Program-made: the position numbers and the translations under genes | In this document: one piece after another, positions 31,813 to 43,331 of the stretch | Layout: every line of letters starts with the position of its first letter | How positions within the stretch are numbered: the first letter of the stretch is position 1 | Notes under the pieces: generated by a model | What the model was told of the DNA's origin: nothing | What the model saw: only the letters and a program-made list of their open reading frames with translations | Databases searched by the model: none | Origin: Carettochelys insculpta | Lineage: Eukaryota; Chordata; Testudines; Carettochelyidae | Reading direction: 5' to 3' | Length of the DNA stretch: 64,000 nt | Assembly (NCBI RefSeq): GCF_033958435.1 | Contig: NC_134160.1 | Location: 17,285,001-17,349,000 of the forward strand

Positions 31813-32470
31813 CAGCCGTTCCCAAACTTTACAGCATCACGCCCCCTTTTTGATTTCTAAGAAACCCTCACACACCTCCACCTTTTCTTTACCATCATCC
31901 AACCCCCCCCTTAACAAAAACTTCAATTCATAATTTAAAGTAAACACAAAAACTTGATATGAAAATGTTCTTTAAAATTAAAATTAAGCACAAATAGTTT
32001 TCCTTGTCCCCTTGAGAGTGCCTGGTGAAGCCCCAGCTGGCCAGCTGCCTGAGCCCTGTGCCAGCCACCGGAGCTGCCCACATCAGCTGCCCACCCACCT
32101 GAGCCCTGTGCTGCCAGAGCCATCCGTCCAAGTTGCCAGGGCCCCAAGCTGCCAGGCCCAGCAGCACCCTGCCAGCTGCCCCAACTGCCTGCCTGAGCCC
32201 CATGTTGCCAGAGCCAGCCACCCACTCGCCAGTCTGAGATGCCCAAGCCTTGTGATGCCGGGGCCAGCCACCCAAGCCCCATGAGCCCTGCAAGCTGGAC
32301 TCCTGAGCCCCCTGAGCTCCCCTACCCAAGCCCCTCCCTTCCTCTCCCCTCCCCCAAAGCCAGGCACCCCCAGACCCTCACTCTCACCCCATCCCCCTCC
32401 CCTGAGCCAGACACCCCAGCCCCCCATCTAACCACATCCTCCTCCCTCCTCCCCTCTCCCACCCACACTC
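31813..32470 (+). repeat. hAT-like terminus followed by low-complexity imperfect repeats
   Basis: CAGCCGTTCCCAAACTTTAC at 31813 resembles the CAGNGGTTCTCAAAC-type terminus of hAT elements. It is followed by ATCACGCCCCCTTTTTGATT. From about 32015 to 32460 the sequence is an irregular run of CCTGAGCCC, GCCAGAGCCAGCCACC and AGCTGCC units, open in several frames on both strands. These frames are compositional, not genes. I found no matching right terminus. Confidence 0.45.
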
Positions 32471-34216
32471 ACTCGCCTTTGCAGGAGACAGCTAGCTCCA
32501 TGTGGGTCTTCACCGGCTGCCTGCTGTTTATAGTGGCAGCACTGGGTTGCCCACATAAAATGGCAGGGGCTCACAGCCAGAAAGGAAGGCAGGCTTTTTC
32601 TTTGCCATGAGAGCCACTTGTTCTTGAAGTAGCTTTTTGGGCTTGGGCTGGTGAGCCATGGCAATTGGATCAGGCAACAAGCGCTGGTTTTTGGCTCTAA
32701 TACACAGCCCAGGTGCCTATGACCTCAGTAGAGAGGGGGAGCTACAGGATGAATTGTGGCCATCCCGTCCCTGCTGTGCTCTTTAAAACCTCTCAGCTCT
32801 TTTCTGTGTACCTTGGTGCAAAGGTAGAGGATGTTTCCTCTGCTAGATGGTGAGGGGTCTTGCGTTCTCCACTCTAGCATCAGTCTGGCCTGGCTACTGT
32901 TGGTAAGGTTCCTTGGGACCTTAACTATCCTCCTTGCTTTATCTACAGGGCCACCCATGTTCCAAGTGATCCCTAGCCTTTACACCCTAGGTCCTCTATC
33001 TATGCGACATGGAGAGCCACATGGGTCCTACATAGGAGCCCTTCATGCAAATGCATACCATTGTAAAACCAAGTCTGCATTCCTAAGCAGAGGAATCAAA
33101 ACTTCTCCTTACTGGTGATCATCCACAGCAATGGAGAAGAGCTTCATATTCCCCATGCAAGGGAGGGTGGCTCTGGGTCATGTGGTAGGACCCCATCAGC
33201 CATATCCATTGGGTGAAGTTCATGGAATCTCCCATTTTTAGTCTCCAAGTTCTTGTCCTCTAATGACAGCTCAGTTCCGTCTCCTGAGTGGCTCGGGTCT
33301 GCAGCTTCTGTCTCTATCCTGTCTGAGGAGCATTACAGGAATTTTTCATTATAGCTATAAATGTTTATTGCCCTCTTAATGTTTTTATTGGGTTGCTATT
33401 ATGGTGCCCTGGAGCATATCTCCTGGGTGTGTTGGGCCGTGTTGTGTTCTGTTTATTTGATCTAAGTGAACTGTAGCAAACAGGTTACTGGGCTATCTGG
33501 GTTTGCTGGGTGGGGCAGGGCTCAGCACTAGCCTTGATAGAGAGGTTTGCTAGCAAGCAGGACAGATAGGCTGGGAGCAGAGCAGGAGACAAATTGTTGC
33601 TGAAAAGCTCTTTAAATCTAACTCATCTCAGTGATGACATAGGAGGTACTACCAGGACAGACTGTAGGGATTAATACAGCCAAAGGCAGTTTGGCTGGTG
33701 GACATGGAAAGTTAGAGACACTGGCCTTCTCCTGAGTTTTGTACCTGGAATGGGGGGCCCAGAGACTGAGGTCTGGGGGAGCATACATATGGGACAGGGA
33801 ACCCTCTCTTCCTTTCTCTCCTGTTGCTGCACTTTCCCTCCTCTCCTACCATCTAGTCTGCTCTAGGACTCCTCCCTCTCCCTTCAGACCCAGTTCATCT
33901 CCTTGTCCCCTGCCAGCCAGGCCTCACACTGTTTCCTGGGCTATCAGAGTTATGTGCAGGTCATGCAGAGAGCCTGGAACAAGATTTTCCAACGTGGGGA
34001 CTAAAAGCTGGGGTCCCTACAACTCCCAGTGAAATCCAACCAATCTGCTGGGGGTTCAGCCCTTCAGACAATCAGGTCACTCATTTAGGTGCCTAAATAT
34101 AAATAGAGCTGAGCTTCAGGCGCCCACTTTGGAAAGTCTTGGTCCTGATTCCAAAAAAGCTTCCACAATCATTGTGTCTCCAGTCCTGCAAGATCAGCCC
34201 TTGCCTCTACCTGCTA
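32471..34216. other. No gene recognised
   Basis: No supported gene or repeat apart from a weak foldback-family remnant near 34085-34150. Confidence 0.35.
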
Positions 34217-34530
34217 CAGGTTGAACCTCTCTAATCCAGAATTCTGTCATCTGGCAACATCTGTAATCTGGCATGATCTCAGTTAGGTGCATGTCATGGG
34301 TGTGGCAAAGTTTCCCATGGTCCCATAAAGTTTGTCTAGTCACCAGTTCTGGGTCTCAGTGTTCTGTGCTGTTATTTAGCTTTGACTTACCCACAAATGT
34401 CATCTAAGTGCCCAATGAGCAGTGAGGTGTCGGTAATGCTGCTAGACAATATCGACTTCCCGTGATCCAGCGAATTCTCCCATTCAGCACTGGTCAGGTC
34501 CTGAGGGTGCCGGCTTAGAGAGTCAACCTG
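34217..34530. mobile_element. Tigger/mariner-like MITE
   Basis: The left end CAGGTTGAACCTCTCTAATC is preceded by TA. The right end GGCTTAGAGAGTCAACCTG is its approximate complement. The terminus type and TA target are those of Tc1/mariner (Tigger) non-autonomous elements. About 314 bp, non-coding. A second left end of the same kind starts at 63934. Confidence 0.6.
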
Positions 34531-35071
34531 TGCTGCCCTTGCACGGTGGATCAGATGCAAGGAACCCAGCCCAGCATGGAAGAGGAAGGAGCAGCACAGT
34601 CATGTGGGGGCTCTTGCAGGAGTAAAGGGCACAGAGAAATCAGAGACCCAACTCTTCTCTGCTGTGCACGGCCCCTTTACACTTAGGTGCAAAATGTGCC
34701 CACTCTGGTGAGATAACATTTGACGTGCATTCTGCGGGCACATTGCTCAGAAGTCACTGGTGACACATGATGCAAAGCTGGGGGGAACCAAATCCCAGGT
34801 GACTAAAGATAATCCCCCACGGAGCTGGAGACACTGGATTATGTGGAAGGGATCAGGAGCACCTGATTAGAAACAGTTTCTAGAGTTTGGGTCCCAAGTC
34901 ACTAGAAGCCTCATTTTAATCCATGAAATTTGTGACTCCCGGAGTCTGTAAAGACAGCATATCTGTGTGGCCATAGAGCCCTCTATGTGGCTCCAGGCAT
35001 GTTTCAATACGCTCGGCTCTTCAGCAGATATACATTCAGTACGTGCAGACAATCTTGCAGATAATCACCTG
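34531..35071. other. No gene recognised
   Basis: No coding, RNA or repeat signal I can support. Confidence 0.35.
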
Positions 35072-35782
35072 AGCTGCGTCTACACGTGCACGCTACTTCG
35101 AAGTAGTGGCACCAACTTCGAAATAGCGCCCGTCGCGTCTACACGCGTCGGGCGCTATTTCGAAGTCAACTTCGACGTTAGGCGGCGAGACGTCGAAGTC
35201 GCTAACCTCATGAGGAGATAGGAATAGCGCACTACTTCGACGTTCAATGTCGAAGTAGGGACCGTGTAGATGATCCGCATCCCGCAACGTTGAAATTGCT
35301 GGGTCCTCCATGGCGGCCATCAGCTGGGGGGTTGAGAGATGCTCTCTCTCCAGCCCCTGCGGGGCTCTATGGTCACCGTGGGCAGCAGCCCTTAGCCCAG
35401 GGCTTCTGGCTGCTTCTGCGGCAGCTGGGGATCTGTGCTGCAGGCACAGGGTCTGCAACCAGTTGTCAGCTCTGTGTATCTTGTGTTGTTTAGTGCAACT
35501 GTGTCTGGGAGGGGCCCTTTAAGGGAGCGGCTGGCTGTTGAGTCCGCCCTGTGACCCTGTCTGCAGCTGTGCCTGGCATCCCTATTTCGATGTGTGCTAC
35601 TTTGACGTGTAGACGTTCCCTCGCTGCGCCTATTTCGATGTTGGGCTGAGCAACGTCGAAGTTGAACATCGACGTTGCCGGCCCTGGAGGACGTGTAGAC
35701 GTTATTCATCGAAATAGACTATTTCGATGTCGCAACATCGAAATAAGCTATTTCGATGTTGGCTGCACGTGTAGACGTAGCC
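35072..35782 (-). mobile_element. Long MITE with internal coding-like segment, TSD CTG
   Basis: This 711-bp element has ends AGCTGCGTCTACACGTG and CACGTGTAGACGTAGCC, flanked by CTG (35069-35071, 35783-35785). The core is inverted relative to 12.1 and 26.2 kb. On the minus strand it carries the DPQLPQKQPEALG-TAA segment (its ATG is mutated to ACA) and the downstream MAAMEDP start. The frame stays open to 35093. Confidence 0.85.
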
Positions 35783-36655
35783 CTGGAGTCCTTCCATGCC
35801 TCAGCTAAGACAAAGGGGGCCAGGTGGGGCAAGGTGCAGACAGCTTGCACTCATTAGACTACCATCCAGGTAGGGAGCTGAGTTCCACCCTGCCACTCTG
35901 CAGGCCATACAAGCCATTAGGCCCTACAAGCTGTGTGCTTGTCTCAGCTGGCAAGTTAATTATTTCCTTGGAGTAGAAATCAAGCCATTCCTTTGTAGAT
36001 ACATAGGCTAGTCCTCAGTGACTATTTCCTGGGCAAAGATAAGTGTTGAGTTCTGAGTTGGGCAAGCAGCAGACTGGTAGGAAAACCTCCCGACAAAATC
36101 AGCTGCCCTCATTTGATATTTGTAGGTGTCAAAGGAGGGTCTTAGCTGGCTGCACACCTGGCCATGCGGCAATGAATGTGGCTTTTTAACAGACATGGTT
36201 TTGTTATCTGTGTCTTGCACCTTTAAACATTACAGGGCAGTGCTCTCTGCAAAACCAGGCAGCCATTGTATGTAACTTCTAGTGCAGACTGTTCCAGACG
36301 AAACACACACATGCATGTTCTCTCCCCAGGAGATTTTACCACCTTGTTTGAGCTTTCCATTTAAAGTAAAGCTCATTCCAGCTGAAGGGTGATAGTTACT
36401 CTCTGTATTAAAACTGAGCACTTGCCTCAGCCTACTTCTCATGATTGGACTCTGAAGTTTAAAGGTGCAATGTAGAGCTCTTTGTTCAAGTGGCCTAGCA
36501 GGTTCTAAGGCCTCTTGAAGTCAGCAAAACAGACATAAGCCTCAAAAACTTGGTCCCCAACATTAAAGCTTAGTTGAATACTCTCTGTCTGTGTAGATCT
36601 GGCTATAAAACTCAAGTTCTGTACCAGCATGCACTGGGTCCTGCATGCAATCTGA
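35783..36655. other. No gene recognised
   Basis: Chance frames only. Confidence 0.35.
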
Positions 36656-36972
36656 AGCTATGTCTATACTGCAGAGCTATTTTGGAACACTGAGGACTCC
36701 TGATATAGCTACTCTGCATCTTTGAAATGTGCCCATTATTTCAAAATATTTTTCGAAATAATGGGCACACTATTTCGGCATCCCTGTACTCTTTGCTGTT
36801 GGAGGAGCAAGGGATGCTTCAATGTAGCGCAGTATTTTGACATATGGCACTGTTCAGACAGCGCCAAATGTCAAAACACCCTATTTCAAAATAAACTTGA
36901 AATAACATACACAACTTGTGTAGTGCAAATTGAGCCTTATTTCAAGTTTAGGGTGCCATGTAGCTGTACCTT
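36656..36972. mobile_element. Old MITE (GCTATGTCTATAC end)
   Basis: Left end GCTATGTCTATACTGC, right end CCATGTAGCTGTACCTT. The interior has a palindrome TGTGCCCATTATTTCAAAAT against ATTTTTCGAAATAATGGGCA. It is older and more decayed than the TTCGAA-rich members. Confidence 0.55.
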
Positions 36973-36975
36973 GAG

Positions 36976-37349
36976 GGTATGTCTACACAGCAGCCTTGCT
37001 CTGAAATGAGCTATTCCAGAATAGCTATACCTGAACAGCTTATTTCAAAATAATGCCGTTATGCACAAAAATGCATTTCAAAATAGCACTTTGCTGTTTT
37101 GAAATACAGCATCTACGCACATAGAGCCTATTTCAAAACAGTGCCATTGGATGGACTATGACATTTCAAAATAGGCTCCATTCCCTGCCTTACCAACACC
37201 TATTTTGAAATAGGCGCTGTTCCTTGTGAAAAGAGGTTTGCCAGTTTGAAGCAACATGGCTGTTACTTAGAAAATTCTTTCAAAATAGTGGTTGCATTGT
37301 GTAGTTGCTAGCATAGTTATTTCAACATAGCTGTGCTGTGCAGACCTAC
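36976..37349. mobile_element. Old MITE (GGTATGTCTACACAGC end)
   Basis: Matches the outer element at 12018-13107 in motif order: TATTTCAAAATAATGCC, ATTTCAAAATAGCAC, CATTGGATG, and TATTTTGAAATAGGCGC. The right end is GTGCTGTGCAGACCTAC. It adjoins the preceding MITE with almost no spacer. No clean duplication is visible. Confidence 0.65.
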
Positions 37350-39620
37350 ACTGCGACAGACACCCTGGGGATGGTGGTAGTTCTTTCTGTTCCAATGACT
37401 CAGAAATCCTATTCCGGGCTCTGAAAGGAGAGCACATCCCATCCAAGATATCATGGGGGAACCTGCATCCCAGGGTGGGAAAGTGCTTTCACATGATGAG
37501 GGTAATAGAAGATTTTCTTTGAAAGATCCTGCCTCTCTTGACAGCCCCGTTTCCTTCCTCTCTGGTTTTCCCTCTCTTCTTGCAGGTCTCGCCTTCCTCT
37601 CCAAGGTGTTGCGAGATTACATGAATTTGGTTCTGGTGCTGTAGGGCCTGCAATGGGCCTTCCTACCTTGCTGATCTGGGCAAAGGGCAGATGGAATCCC
37701 AGCCCTCGTCCTTCCAATGTACAAGTGCCAGGATATCATTAGATCCCACAGGGGGCTAGGATGTGGGCCCATCTAGTCCAACACCAATGGAACAAAGAAA
37801 TCAATGAGTCTGAGCCACATGTCAAGGGAAAAGTGGGAGGGTGGCCCAGCTCTCTGCCCCCAGAAGGGGTGGGGCCAAGGTCCGAAGGGGTGGGGCTTGG
37901 GCAGTCCACCGTGTTCTCCCCCATGACACGCACTCCCTCTGAGCCTCCCAGCACTGCAGCATTTCAAGGGGGCCTGCAGCCTCACAGGTAGGTCTTGATT
38001 CTGATTCACAGCAGGGTCCTCCTGGCAGAACTCCCTGCCATTGTATTTCTCTTGATCCTTGGGAGGAAGTAGCAGGGCCGAGTCAAGCCAAAATAGAGCC
38101 AAACTGCACTGGACTTCCAGTCTTAGATTGCTGCTTGTCTCATCTATGTGACCTGTGGTCAGCACTTTCCCTAATAGCCAACACATGTGTGCCCGTGGCA
38201 CCCTGAATAGTTGCATTAAGAAGGACAAACATTTCCCTGGAGGATAAAGGACACAGGGAACCATGTGCTCTAAACATGATGCGTTTAAAAACAGGAAACT
38301 TTCTTACCCTTTCTCCACCTCCCCCCATCGCCTGGGGGCTTCTGGCAACAGCTTGTTTAAACAATCTGTTTAAAGAGCCCACCCACCTTCTCTAGCCGGC
38401 TCTTTAAACAGCCAGTCCTTGATGTTTAAAATGCTGACTCTTTAAAATTCCGGTCCCTGCTTTGCAACATATAGGAGAATTAGCCTGTTTTTTAAAAAAA
38501 GTCAGGATGCTCTCCAGAAAGCGAAAAAAAGGGGCAGTCCCCCCTAGAACAGGATGGCTGGTCACCCTATGCTGTCAATGTGAGTAATGACCCAGCATGG
38601 TGTGGGGCTGGACAGGTACCATTTAGCTGGCATGTAGAATCACTCTCCTGATCATGAAAATGAAAGCCATAAATACAAGTATGTGAGACCTAAGGTTTCT
38701 GAAGGTGTCTAAGAGAGTTGCTCACCACAGCTCACTGACTTTCAGCACCTAAATCCGTTGCGTTTCTTTAAATCCCAGCCCAAAGAGGCATTTTTTGAAC
38801 CTTTAAAGAGGTTTGGTTCAGATCTGTGCACTAGTCTGATCGCCTGACTAAGTGGACGGTCTAGACTGATGTTTACCTTAGCTACAGCATTAACGTGAAG
38901 AGCATTGGCTGGTGCTGAGTGCTTACGTGCCTACCCATGTAGGTTACTGCAGATGCTCTTCTCTTGCACAGTCACTTGGTAAGGGTAACACTTTAGGACT
39001 GGACACAACTATACCCTAGTAGCGGTAGAGTCTCAGAGCAGAAGGAACACTGTGGCCACCTTGTCTGCTTGTCGTGTAACACTGGTTGGAGGCTTTAACT
39101 CAGTGATCCCTGCATCAGACTCCTTATCTTGACTGAGCTTTTATTGTTCCCAGCGTGATTCACAAAGCATCCCTCCTCCTGCATGTTTTCTGGAGATACT
39201 GGGACTGGTAGGCTCTGAGAAAAAGCAGGTGGGTGAGGTGGTATTTTTTATCAGACTGGCCACTGTTGGTGAAAGAGACGTGCTTTTGAGCTTACGCAGA
39301 CCAGAAGGAGAGCTCTGTATTAGTTTATCTCTTTCACCAACATAAGGCGGTCCAATAGTAGTATTACCTCACTCACCTCTGTGTCACTAATAAATAATTT
39401 CATTGCCTTGGGATGGACCCAGGCTCCTCTCCGATGAATGCCATCTTCATGGAAATTAGAAGTAGAAAAGACATAATAGAACTTTAACTCTCATCCAGGC
39501 GTGTCTCTGTAACACACAGATATTCCTGAACTGGTTGCCAGCCCGTTGAGTCAAGGACAATTTCTCACCATGTGCTTGTGCTTGTGCAGCACGCATGTAT
39601 GGAGGGTGCCCTGAACACGC
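37350..39620. other. No gene recognised
   Basis: No coding signature. A cluster of TTTAAA-containing repeats (TTTAAACAATCTGTTTAAAG and similar) sits at 38350-38460. A foldback-family remnant lies around 38690-38780. Confidence 0.35.
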
Positions 39621-39843
39621 ATGTATGGAGGTGGCCCTGAGGGTGCCAGGCAGAGACAGGTGTGTCCTAGAGGTGAACGCTTGGTTGCATAGATGGTGTC
39701 GCCAGGAAGGCTTTGGTTTCTTTGACCATGGGATCCTTTTCCGGGAAGGACTGCTAGGCAGAGATGGCATTCACCTTTCGAGGAGGGGGAAGACCATATT
39801 CGGACACAGGCTGGCTAACCTAGTGAGGAGGGCTTTAAACTAG
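39595..39843 (+). pseudogene. CR1 ORF1 C-terminal (esterase-like) fragment
   Basis: The last ~30 residues read GRDGIHLSRRGKTIFGHRL. The DGIHL step is the D..H catalytic block of SGNH-type esterases found at the end of CR1 ORF1 proteins, placed just before ORF2. The upstream LHRWCRQEGFGFFDHG also fits. The nucleophile region is absent. The same fragment occurs before the second CR1 at 43128-43242. Confidence 0.7.
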
Positions 39844-39912
39844 GTTCGACGGGCAGGGGAACAAAGCCTGCAGGTAAGTGGAGAGCATGGATACCTGGGA
39901 GATGAACTTGAA

Positions 39913-41504
39913 ATGGGAGGGAGTATGGGCTACACTGGGAGAGTAAAAAGAGGGCCAGGGCAAAACTGGGAGGCAAGACCAAATCAATATCTGAGATGCC
40001 TATATACAAATGCAAGAAGTATGGGAAATAAGCAAGAAGAATTGGAAGTACTAATAAATGAATACAACTATGATATCGTTGGCATCACAGAAACTTGGTG
40101 GGATAATACTCATGATTGGAATGTTGGTATTGAAGGGTACAGCCTGCTTAGGAAGGACAGACAGAGAAAGAAGGGAGGAGGTGTTGCCTTGTATATTAAA
40201 AGTGTACACACTTGGACAGAGGTGGAGATGGACGTGTTGAAAGTCTCTGGGTTAGACTCAGAGGAGTAAAAAACAAGGATGAGGTCCTACTAGGAGTCTA
40301 CTACACGCCCCCTAGCCAGGTGGAAGAGGTGGATGAGGCTTTCTTTAAACAGCTAACAAAATCATCCAGGGCCCAGAATTTGGTGGTGATGGGGGACTTC
40401 AACTATCCAGGTATATGTTGGGAAACTAATACAGCAGGGGACAGACTGTCCAATAAATTCTTGGATTGCATTGCAGACAACTTTTTATTCCAAAAGGTTG
40501 AAAAAGCTACCAGAGGGGAAGATGTTCTAGATTTAATTTTAACAAATAGGGAGGAAATTATTGAGAATTTGAAAGTGGAAGGATGCTTGGGTGAAAGCGA
40601 TCATGAAATCATAGAGTTCACAATTCTAAGGAAGGGTAGAAGGGAAAACAGTGCAATAGAGATAATGGATTTCAGGAAGGCAGATTTTGGTAAACTCAGA
40701 CAGCTGGTAGGTAAGGTCCCATGGGAAGCTAAACTGAGGGGAAAAATGGCTGAGGAGAGCTGGCAGTTTTTCAAAGGGACATTATTAAGGGCCCAAAAGC
40801 AAGCTATCCCGCTGCGTAGGAAAGATAGAAAACATGGCAAAAGACTGCCTTGGCTTAACCAGGAGATCTTGCATGATCTCAAAATAAAAAAGGAATCTTA
40901 TAAGAAATGGAAACTAGGACAAATTACAAAGGATGAATATAGGCAAACAACACGAGTGTGCAGGAGCAAGATTAGAAAGGCTAAGGCACAAAATGATCTC
41001 AAACTAGCTACAAGCATAAAGGGAAACAAGAAGGCTTTTTATAAATACATTGGTAACAAGAGGAAGACCAAGGAGAGGGTAGGGCCATTGGTCAGTGAGG
41101 AGGAAGGAACAGTAACAGGGAATTTGGAAATGGCAGAGATGTTTAATGATTTCTTTGTTTCGGTCTTCACTGAGAAATCTGAAGGAATGCCTGACATAGA
41201 GAATGCTAGTGAAAAAGGGGTAGGCTTAGAAGTTGAAATAAGAAAAGAACAAATTAAAATTTACTTAGAAAAATTAGATGTCTGCAAATCAGCAGGGCCT
41301 GACGAAATGCATCTGAGAATCCTCAAGGAGCTGATAGAAGAGGTATCTGAGCCTTTAGCAATCATTTTTGGTAAAACATGGGAGATGGGAGAGATTCCAG
41401 AAGACTGGAAAAGGGCAAATATAGTACCCATTTATAAAAAGGGGAACAAGAATAACCTGGGAAACTACAGGCCAGTCAGCTTAACTTCGTGCCAGGAAAA
41501 ATAA
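39913..41504 (+). pseudogene. CR1 ORF2 endonuclease plus RT N-terminus, one frameshift
   Basis: The first piece (39913-40269) gives RCLYTNARSMGNKQEEL, then ITETWWDNTHDW and KKGGGVALYI, the start of the apurinic endonuclease-like domain with the catalytic E of the TETWW block. After a frameshift near 40230 the second piece (40212-41504) gives [13 protein letters not shown] and ESDHEIIEF. The SDH motif completes the endonuclease site. It then reads [13 protein letters not shown] and [22 protein letters not shown] of the RT fingers. It ends at a second frameshift in the S.PGK junction. Confidence 0.88.
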
Positions 41505-42739
41505 TGGAGCAGGTAATTAAAGAAATCATGTGCAAGCAATTGGAAGGTGGTAAGGTGCTAAGGAACAGCCAGCATGGTTTTGTTAAAAACAGATCATGTC
41601 AAACCAATCTAATAGCTTTCTTTGATAGAATGACGAGTCTTGTGGATAAGGGAGAAGCAGTGGATGTGGTATACCTAGACTTCAGTAAAGCATTTGACAT
41701 GGTCTCGCATAATATACTTATCAATAAACTATGCAAATACAACTTAGATGGGGCTACTATAAGGTGGGTGAACAACTGGCTGGATAACCGTACCCAGAGA
41801 GTAGTTATTAATGGTTTTCAATCCGGCTGGAAAAGTGTAACTAGTGTGGTTCCGCAGGGGTCTGTTTTAGAACCGGTTCTGTTCAATATCTTCAATAATG
41901 ATTTAGATATTGACGTGGAAAGTACACTTATTAAGTTTGCAGATGATACCAAGCTGGGAGAGGTTGCAACTTCTTTGGAGGATAGGGTCATAATTCAAAA
42001 GGATCTGGATAAACTGGAGAAATGGGCTGAGGTAAACAGGATGAAGTTTAATAAGGACAAATGCAAAGTGCTCCACTTAGGAAGAAATAATCAGTGTCAC
42101 ACATACAGAATGGGAAAGGACTGCCTAGGAATGAGTACAGCAGAAAGGGATCTGGGGGTTATAGTGGACCACAAGCTAAATATGAGTCAGCAGTGTGATG
42201 CTGTTGCGAAAAAGGCAAACATGATTCTAGGATGCATTAACAGGTGTGTCGTGAACAAGACACGAGAAGTCATTCTCCCGCTGTACTCTGCGCTGGTTAG
42301 GCCTCAGCTGGAGTATTGTGTCCAGTTCTGGGCACCGCAGTTCAGGAAGGATGTGGAGAAATTGGAGAGGGTCCAGAGGAGAGCAATGAGAATGATCAAA
42401 GGTCTAGAGAACATGACCTATGAAGAAAGACTGAAAGAATTGGGCTTGTTTAGTTTGGAAAAGAGAAGATTGAGGGGGGACATGATAGCAGTTTTCAGGT
42501 ATCTAAAAGGGTGTCATAAGGCAGAGGGAGGGAACTTGTTCTTCTTTGCCTCTGAGGATAGAACAAGAGGCAATGGACTGAAATTGCAGCAGGGGAGGTT
42601 CAGGTTGGACATTAGGAAAAAGTTCCTAACTGTCAGGGTGATCAAACACTGGAACGAATTTCCAAGTGAGGTGGTAGAATCTCCATCACTGGAGATATTT
42701 AAGAAGAGGTTAGATAGATGGCTTTCAGGGATGGTCTAG
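41489..42739 (+). pseudogene. CR1 ORF2 RT palm to C-terminus
   Basis: An open 416-codon frame: [42 protein letters not shown] (first catalytic Asp), PQGSV, and FADDTKLGE carrying the catalytic DD. Next come the thumb [34 protein letters not shown], and the CR1 C-terminal block [20 protein letters not shown]. It ends with EVVESPSLEIFKKRLD and a stop. The domain is intact but has no natural start: a 1-base slip at about 41490 cuts it from the upstream half. Confidence 0.92.
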
Positions 42740-42892
42740 GACGTGCTTGGTCCTGCCATGAGGGCAGGGGGCTGGACTCGATGGCCTCTCGAGGTCCCTT
42801 CCAGTCCTACTCTTCTATGATTCTATGAACTCTGTGTAACACACATAATAGCCTATTCTTCAGTTCCTTTTTCAATCTGGTATAAAAAGTCA

Positions 42893-43025
42893 AAGAATCA
42901 TAGAGGATTGGGGTTGGAAGAGACCTCAGGAACTCATCTAGTCGAACTCCCTGCTCAAAGCAGGAGAAACCAAACTAAATCTAAGTCCTCAAATGATGGG
43001 TCTTTCCCCATTTCCCTTGGGAGAT
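42893..43025 (-). mobile_element. LINE/CR1 3' end, minus strand
   Basis: AATCATAGAGGATTGGGGTT, AGAGACCTCAGGAACTCATC and CCCTGCTCAAAGCAGGA are the complement of a CR1-type 3' UTR starting at its ATTCTATGATT tail. The remnant is wedged between the two long plus-strand CR1s. Confidence 0.7.
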
Positions 43026-43331
43026 TAAGCTATGTTCTATTAAACATCATTTGCAGGAAGCTTTCTGCCAACGTTCAATCACACATCACCACGTAGAACA
43101 ATCAGGATTGTTCCAGAATTGCATTACTACATGGTCTCTGCATCTGGGATTGCTGGGAAGCGATGGGATCCACCTCACGAAGAGAGGAAAGAGCATCTTT
43201 GCTGGCAGGCTTGAAAACCTATTGATGAGGGCTTTAAACTAGGTTCATCGGGGAAAGGTGACACAAGCCCTGAGGTAAGTGGAGAAGGAGGAGGGAACAA
43301 TCAACTGGGTTTCCTGGGTGAAGAGGAGAAT

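Larger units (their letters stand above)
39621..42830 (+). mobile_element. Long CR1 LINE, subfamily A
   Basis: The element contains the ORF1 end, the complete ORF2 order of endonuclease-RT-C-terminal domain, and a 3' UTR ending CTTCTATGATTCTATGA. Only a few lesions separate the frames: a shift near 40230 and one near 41490. Most of ORF1 and the 5' UTR are missing. It is the best CR1 in the window and lies 300 bp upstream of a second, divergent CR1 in the same orientation. Confidence 0.92.

Noticed and set aside
31928..32427. Long frames of 114-133 codons on both strands
   Set aside because: Produced by the GC-rich irregular repeat; both strands are equally open and the peptides are repeat-like.
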